In this document: one piece after another, positions 5,347 through 9,672 of the stretch
Numbering within the stretch: the first letter of the stretch is position 1
Layout of the letters: each line of letters opens with the position of its first letter
DNA from: Solirubrobacterales bacterium
GTDB lineage: Bacteria > Actinomycetota > Thermoleophilia > Solirubrobacterales > 70-9
Assembly (NCBI GenBank): GCA_030152505.1
Contig: JASLJO010000124.1
Span: 1 to 9,672 of the forward strand
Reading direction: 5' to 3'
DNA: 9,672 nt
Program-made: the position numbers and the translations under genes
Notes under the pieces: model-generated
Seen by the model: only the letters and a program-made list of their open reading frames with translations
Told to the model about the DNA's origin: nothing
The model's database searches: none

Positions 5347-8300
5347 TTGACGGTTGTAGGGGATCCTCGGGTCGCGGTCGTAGGCGTCGCGTGTCGCCTT
5401 CCCCGCGCATTCGACAAAGAGGCCTTCTGGGAGCTGCTCGCCGGCGGCAGGCACGCCATCGGCGAAACCCCGGCCGAGCGTCTTCCGATCGATGGACACG
5501 GCGATCCACTGGCCGATGAGCCGGGCATGCGCTTCGGCGCGTTCCTCGACGAAGTCGACCGCTTCGATGCGGCCTTCTTCGGCATCTCCCCACGCGAGGC
5601 CGCGGCAATGGATCCGCAGCAGCGACTGGCCCTCGAGCTCGCATGGGAGGCGATGGAGGACGCGCGGATCATGCCGGGCGCCATCCGTGGCGAGCGGGCC
5701 GGGGTCTTCCTTGGCGCAATAGCCGGTGACTACTCATATCTCACTTATCGAAGCGGGTCGGATGCGATCGATCGCCACACCCTGACCGGGTTGCATCGCG
5801 GGATCATTGCCAACCGGGTTTCCTACACGCTCGGCCTGACCGGCCCGAGCCTGACTGTCGATGCGGCGCAGTCCTCGTCGCTGGTCGCGGTCCAACTGGC
5901 CTGCGAGTCGCTGTGGAAGGGCGAGGCCAGGCTGGCGCTCGCGGGTGGTGTCCACCTGAACCTCGACCCCGGCGCTGCCCTCGGTGCCGCAAGGTTCGGC
6001 GGGCTCTCGCCGGACGGGCGCTGCTTCACCTTCGACTCGCGCGCCAACGGCTACGCCAGGGGGGAGGGGGGCGGAGTCGTCGCGCTCAGGCCGCTCGCCG
6101 CGGCGCTGGCGGACGGCGATCGGATCCACTGCGTGATCCGCGGCGGAGCGGTCAACAACGACGGTCCGAGCGAGGGCCTCACCGTGCCGAGCCAGGCTGC
6201 ACAGGAGAGCGTCATCCACGCTGCCTACGAGTGCGCGGGGATGGATCGGTCGGAGGTCCAATACGTGGAGTTGCACGGCACCGGCACGCCGGTGGGGGAC
6301 CCGATCGAGGCCGCCGCCCTCGGGGCCGCACTGGGCCGGGGCAGGCCCGCAGACGATCCGCTGCCGGTGGGCTCGGCGAAGACCAATGTCGGCCACCTGG
6401 AGGGCGCTGCCGGCATCGTCGGGTTGATCAAGGCGTTGCTGGCGATCGAGCGGCGTCAGATCCCCGCCAGCCTCAACTTCCGCGAGCCCAATCCCGAGAT
6501 CCCGCTCGCCGAGCTGGGCATTCGCGTACAGGACGGCCTCGGTGCCTGGCCGCATGGCGATCGACCGCTCGTTGCCGGCGTCAGCTCGTTCGGGGTGGGT
6601 GGGACGAACTGTCACCTGGTGCTCGAGGAGCCGCCGGCCTCGCGGCGGAGCCCAGACGCCGCTGGGCGGGACGGAGACGCCGGTCCGGGGGCGACCCGTC
6701 CTCAGCCTGGTCCTACCCTGCTACCGGTCTCGGCCAAAACCGCCCCGGCGCTGGCCGCGGCCGCCGCGCGCCTCGCCTCCCATCTGCGGGCGCGGCCCGA
6801 GCTCGATCTAGACGACGTCGCCTACTCGCTGGCAACCACCCGCAAGAGCTTCGCGCAGCGGGCGGTGGTGCTGGGATCGGACCGAGAGCGGCTGCTCTCC
6901 TCTCTCGAGGCCCTGGCTGAGGGCGAAGCCGACGCGCGAACGGCCCGTAGCCGCGCTCGGCCGGCGCAGGACCCGGTTTTCCTCTTCCCTGGCCAGGGAG
7001 GCCAGGCGGCGGGAATCGCAACGGGCCTGATCGACTCCTCGCCCGCCTTTGCCTCCCACATCGCCGCCTGCGAGCGGGCGCTGGCCCCGCACGTCGATTG
7101 GTCGCTGGCCGAGATCCTCAGGGACGGCAGGGCCAGGTGGCTCGAGCGTCTCGACATGGTCCAGCCCGTCCTCTTCGCGGTGATGGTCGGCCTGGCGAAG
7201 CTCTGGCGCGAATGCGGCGTTCAGCCCGTGGCCCTGGCCGGCCACTCGCAGGGGGAGATCGCCGCCGCCCACATCGCCGGTGCCCTCTCGCTTGAGGATG
7301 CGACGCTCGTGATCGCCAAGCGAGCTCAGGCGATGGCGAAGATCGCCGGGCGGGGAGGCATGCTCGCGGTGTCGCTCCCCGTCGAGGAGCTCGACCGCTA
7401 CACAGGGCGCTTGGGGGAGCGGGTGTCCCTTGCCGCGATCAACGGACCGGCGAACCTTGTCCTCTCGGGGGACCCCGAGGCGCTGGCTGAGGTCGAGGCG
7501 GCATGTGAGCAAGACGACGTCAAGGCGCGGGCGATCGCGGTCGACTACGCCGCCCACTCGGCCCAGATCGAGGCGCTGGAAGATGAGCTGCTCGAGGCGT
7601 TCGAGCCGATCTCTCCGCAGAGCACCGAGGTCCTGCTGCACTCCACCGTCACGGGCGAGCCAGTCGAGGGAACCGAGCTCGGTCCCGCGTACTGGTACCG
7701 CAATTTGCGCCAGACGGTCCTGCTCGAGCCCGTCATGCGCTCGCTCCTGGATTCGGGCCGGCGAGCCTTCATCGAGATTGGCCCCCACCCGGTGCTCGCC
7801 TTCGGCGTGCGGGAGACGATCGAGACTGCGCTGGAGGATCCAAGCGAGGCTGTATTGCTTTCGACTCTGCGCCGCGATGCCGACGAGGCACAGCGCTTCG
7901 CCCTCGCCCTCGCCGAAGCGCATTGCGCCGGTGTGGAGCTCGACTGGGAGGCCCCTTTCGCCGGCAGCGGCGCGAGGACGGTCGACCTGCCGACCTATCC
8001 GTTCCAGCGCAAGCGACACTGGATCAGGCAGGGCTCCGGCCGGGGTGAGTGGAGTCAAGCGGGCGAGCGCTGGGGCTCCGACAGGAGGGTCCTGATCGTG
8101 GGAAGCAGTCTGCCCGACCCAGATGCCGCTCGCCGCCTTGCCGATCGCGGGGCGCGAAGCCTGGTCCTTGCCGTCTCCCGAGAGCCTGAGGTCGAGGAGG
8201 TGGTGGAGCTGGAAGTGGAGCTCGCCGAGGTCGGCTGCACCCTGTCGATCGTCGTCTGCGACGTCGACGATCGGGAGCAGGTCGAGGCCCTGCTGGCCAA

Positions 8301-9672
8301 CTTGCCCGAGGAGTACTCGTTCGACTCCGCACCGGGAGAGGTAAGGGCGGAAGACGGAACGCTTGCGGCGAGATTGGCCGGGGCCGCCGAGGAGGATCGC
8401 GCGGGGATCGCGCTGGCCCTCGTCCGCAACGAGGTGGCAAGGGTGCTCGGGCACGACTCCGCCGAGGCGATCGAGCCGGATTGGGCGTTCGAGGAGCTCG
8501 GCTTCGACTCGGTTGCCGCGGTCGAGCTGCGCGAGCGTCTGCAGAATGCCGCCGGATTGAGCCTGCCGGCGACGGTGGTCTTCAATCATCCGACCGCGCG
8601 GCGATTGGCCGAGCGCCTGTTGGCAGAGGTCCTCGGCGGCCCCGATGCAGCGCCCGTTGCGGTGCGCGCTCAGGCCAGCGATGAGCCGGTCGCCATCGTC
8701 GGCATGGCGTGCCGCTTTCCGGGAGCGGCGAGCACGCCTGAGCAGCTATGGCAGGTCGCCGCCGGCGACCATGACGCGATCGTCGGTTTCCCGGAGGATC
8801 GCGGCTGGGACCTGGAGCGCCTCTACGACCGCGATCCGGATCGTCCCGACACCTCCTATGCACGCGAGGGTGGCTTCCTCGCCGAGGTGGCCGACTTCGA
8901 CGCTGGCTTCTTCGGCATCGCCCCGCGCGAGGCGCTGGCGATGGACCCCCAGCAGCGGCTGCTGCTCGAATCCTCCTGGGAGGCACTGGAGCGGGCAGGC
9001 CTCGACCCGGCAGAGCTGGGCACCAGTCCGATCGGTGTCTACGTCGGCGTCAGCTCGCAGGACTACACCGCTGGAGTGGGGGGCCCCGAGGGAGCGCTCG
9101 GGGGCTACCGCCTCACCGGCAGCTCGAGCAGCGTTCTTTCCGGCCGCGTCGCCTACGCCCTAGGCCTCGAGGGCCCGGCGATCACCATCGACACCGCCTG
9201 CTCCTCCTCATTGGTGGCGATGCACCTGGCCTCTCAGGCCCTGCACGGCGGGGAGTGCACGCTGGCGCTGGCCGGCGGAGTGACGGTGCTCTCGAGCCCA
9301 GGCATGTTCACCGAGTTCTCCCGCCAGCGCGGCCTCGCCCCCGACGGTCGCTGCAAGTCCTTCGCCGAGGCGGCAGACGGAGTCGCCTGGGGCGAGGGAG
9401 TCGGCGTCCTCGTCTTGGAGCGCCTCTCCGACGCCGAGCGAGCGGGCCACGAGGTCCTCGCCCTGATCAAGGGCTCAGCCGTAAACCAGGATGGCGCCTC
9501 CAACGGACTCACCGCCCCCAACGGCCCCTCCCAGGAGCGGGTGATCAGACAGGCGCTTGCAAACGCGAGGCTCGAGCCCAAGGACATCGACGCGGTGGAG
9601 GCCCATGGCACCGGCACCACCCTCGGGGACCCGATCGAGGCAGGCGCCCTCTTGGCCACCTACGGTCAGGAC
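5347..9672 (+). CDS. modular type I polyketide synthase, loading module KSQ-AT-(KR remnant)-ACP plus start of module 1 KS (partial)
   Basis: The reading frame is open for 1442 codons from TTG 5347 to the window edge; I walked it line by line to base 9241 and spot-checked the rest, and saw no internal stop. Domain order: KSQ (about residues 8-429), AT (543-893), a degenerate ketoreductase piece (914-992), ACP (1009-1098, carrier Ser1056), then a second KS from residue 1113 with Cys1285 and His1420, cut by the window. Only about 7 residues precede the first KS, so there is no N-terminal docking helix, as expected for the first protein of an assembly line. The Gln175 KS should decarboxylate the AT-loaded malonyl-type unit to make the starter. 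AT signatures point to methylmalonyl-CoA, hence a propionyl starter. The PPTase 75 bases upstream would activate the ACPs. The product cannot be predicted from one partial gene. Confidence 0.95.
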   Translation, partial: MTVVGDPRVAVVGVACRLPRAFDKEAFWELLAGGRHAIGETPAERLPIDGHGDPLADEPGMRFGAFLDEVDRFDAAFFGISPREAAAMDPQQRLALELAWEAMEDARIMPGAIRGERAGVFLGAIAGDYSYLTYRSGSDAIDRHTLTGLHRGIIANRVSYTLGLTGPSLTVDAAQSSSLVAVQLACESLWKGEARLALAGGVHLNLDPGAALGAARFGGLSPDGRCFTFDSRANGYARGEGGGVVALRPLAAALADGDRIHCVIRGGAVNNDGPSEGLTVPSQAAQESVIHAAYECAGMDRSEVQYVELHGTGTPVGDPIEAAALGAALGRGRPADDPLPVGSAKTNVGHLEGAAGIVGLIKALLAIERRQIPASLNFREPNPEIPLAELGIRVQDGLGAWPHGDRPLVAGVSSFGVGGTNCHLVLEEPPASRRSPDAAGRDGDAGPGATRPQPGPTLLPVSAKTAPALAAAAARLASHLRARPELDLDDVAYSLATTRKSFAQRAVVLGSDRERLLSSLEALAEGEADARTARSRARPAQDPVFLFPGQGGQAAGIATGLIDSSPAFASHIAACERALAPHVDWSLAEILRDGRARWLERLDMVQPVLFAVMVGLAKLWRECGVQPVALAGHSQGEIAAAHIAGALSLEDATLVIAKRAQAMAKIAGRGGMLAVSLPVEELDRYTGRLGERVSLAAINGPANLVLSGDPEALAEVEAACEQDDVKARAIAVDYAAHSAQIEALEDELLEAFEPISPQSTEVLLHSTVTGEPVEGTELGPAYWYRNLRQTVLLEPVMRSLLDSGRRAFIEIGPHPVLAFGVRETIETALEDPSEAVLLSTLRRDADEAQRFALALAEAHCAGVELDWEAPFAGSGARTVDLPTYPFQRKRHWIRQGSGRGEWSQAGERWGSDRRVLIVGSSLPDPDAARRLADRGARSLVLAVSREPEVEEVVELEVELAEVGCTLSIVVCDVDDREQVEALLANLPEEYSFDSAPGEVRAEDGTLAARLAGAAEEDRAGIALALVRNEVARVLGHDSAEAIEPDWAFEELGFDSVAAVELRERLQNAAGLSLPATVVFNHPTARRLAERLLAEVLGGPDAAPVAVRAQASDEPVAIVGMACRFPGAASTPEQLWQVAAGDHDAIVGFPEDRGWDLERLYDRDPDRPDTSYAREGGFLAEVADFDAGFFGIAPREALAMDPQQRLLLESSWEALERAGLDPAELGTSPIGVYVGVSSQDYTAGVGGPEGALGGYRLTGSSSSVLSGRVAYALGLEGPAITIDTACSSSLVAMHLASQALHGGECTLALAGGVTVLSSPGMFTEFSRQRGLAPDGRCKSFAEAADGVAWGEGVGVLVLERLSDAERAGHEVLALIKGSAVNQDGASNGLTAPNGPSQERVIRQALANARLEPKDIDAVEAHGTGTTLGDPIEAGALLATYGQD
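5368..6633 (+). other. KSQ domain (decarboxylating loading ketosynthase)
   Basis: The active-site motif reads VDAAQSSSL with Gln175 (codon 5869-5871) where condensing KS domains have Cys. Both catalytic His motifs remain: ELHGTGTPVGDPIE (His310) and KTNVGHLEGAAG (His350). This is the established KSQ pattern of macrolide loading modules, in which the domain decarboxylates malonyl- or methylmalonyl-ACP and does not condense. Confidence 0.92.
6973..8025 (+). other. loading acyltransferase domain, methylmalonyl-type signatures
   Basis: FLFPGQGGQ opens the domain. The nucleophile is in GHSQGE (Ser634), Arg659 follows in AKRAQAM, and the catalytic His is His738. RLDMVQPVLFAVMVGLA and the Gln after Ser634 are typical of methylmalonyl-specific ATs. 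The specificity loop reads YAAH (735-738), closest to the YASH of methylmalonyl ATs and unlike the HAFH of malonyl ATs. The post-AT linker ends at LPTYPFQRKRHW. Confidence 0.85.
8086..8322 (+). pseudogene. degenerate ketoreductase remnant inside the loading module
   Basis: Residues 914-992 (RRVLIVGSSLPDPDAARRLA, then DRGARSLVLAVSREPEVEE, VELEVELAEVGCTLSIVVCD and VDDREQVEALLANLPEEYSF) line up by eye with the start of a ketoreductase catalytic half. In intact domains this reads VLVTGGTGxxG, then ARRGAxHLVLxSRRG, then LxAxGAxVxxxxCDVxDR. The NADPH glycine loop is lost (GSSLPDP), and the Ser/Tyr catalytic part and the preceding structural subdomain are missing. The reading frame is intact. It is best read as a non-functional fossil kept as a linker. 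Confidence 0.72.
8371..8640 (+). other. acyl carrier protein domain of the loading module
   Basis: ALVRNEVARVLGHDS leads to FEELGFDSVAAVELRERL, in which Ser1056 is the phosphopantetheine attachment site, and then LPATVVFNHPTARRLAERLL. This matches ACP domains of modular synthases. It should be modified by the PPTase encoded upstream. Confidence 0.93.
8683..9672 (+). other. module 1 ketosynthase domain, truncated by the window edge
   Basis: It starts at EPVAIVGMACRFPG and has the normal nucleophile motif DTACSSSL (Cys1285) and the first catalytic His in EAHGTGTTLGDPIEAG (His1420). The second His motif lies beyond the window. This domain should take the starter from the loading ACP and make the first condensation. 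Confidence 0.95.

Noticed and set aside
5439..5446. CGCCGGCG octamer, which I recall as a reported LmbU recognition core; also at 1028-1035
   Set aside because: Both copies are inside coding sequence and the octamer is expected by chance at this GC content; neither sits in a promoter position.
5869..5871. Loss of the active-site Cys in the first KS read as an inactivated domain
   Set aside because: The replacement is Gln in the exact AQSSSL context with both His motifs kept, at the head of the assembly line, which is the functional KSQ pattern and not decay.
6808..8589. 593-residue open frame on the minus strand
   Set aside because: It lies fully opposite the AT-ACP part of the synthase, shows no recognisable domain, and long antisense frames are common in GC-rich coding DNA.
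1..9672. tRNA, rRNA, CRISPR, insertion sequence or attachment site
   Set aside because: No repeat-spacer pattern, transposase-like reading frame, or tRNA-like fold was seen on reading; the DNA is almost fully accounted for by genes.

Overview
The window is high-GC, densely coded DNA with almost everything on the + strand. The organism looks like a non-Streptomyces actinobacterium, possibly of the Solirubrobacterales/Thermoleophilia. That placement is an inference, resting on the base composition, the particular PucR-type regulator and the PptH/PptT-like gene pair; no marker gene is present to settle it.

Layout: the 3' end of an HxlR-type winged-helix regulator (1-160); a 115-base spacer with a plausible promoter; a complete PucR-family regulator (276-1490); a 186-base regulatory gap with inverted repeats; then a tightly packed gene set in one direction. 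This set is an LmbU-family regulator (1677-2273), an acyl-CoA carboxylase carboxyltransferase subunit (2326-3765), a PptH-like metallophosphoesterase (3762-4625), a PptT/Sfp-type phosphopantetheinyl transferase (4618-5271), and the start of a type I modular polyketide synthase (5347 to the window edge). Two junctions overlap by 4 and 8 bases. The other gaps are 52 and 75 bases, so co-transcription from the regulator into the synthase is likely.

The synthase begins with a loading module whose ketosynthase has Gln in place of the active-site Cys (KSQ type). An acyltransferase with methylmalonyl-type signatures follows, then a stub that looks like the decayed N-terminal half of a ketoreductase, then an ACP. 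Module 1 opens with a normal Cys ketosynthase and is cut by the window edge. The expected starter is propionate, made by decarboxylating methylmalonyl-ACP.

Read together, this looks like the left end of a polyketide biosynthetic cluster carrying its own support genes: a regulator, extender-unit supply, ACP activation (PPTase) and a possible ACP-deactivating hydrolase (PptH-like), placed ahead of the first synthase gene. The observations most worth a second look are the ketoreductase fossil in the KSQ loading module, the PptH/PptT pair inside a polyketide cluster, and an AT-rich near-perfect palindrome inside the LmbU-like gene.
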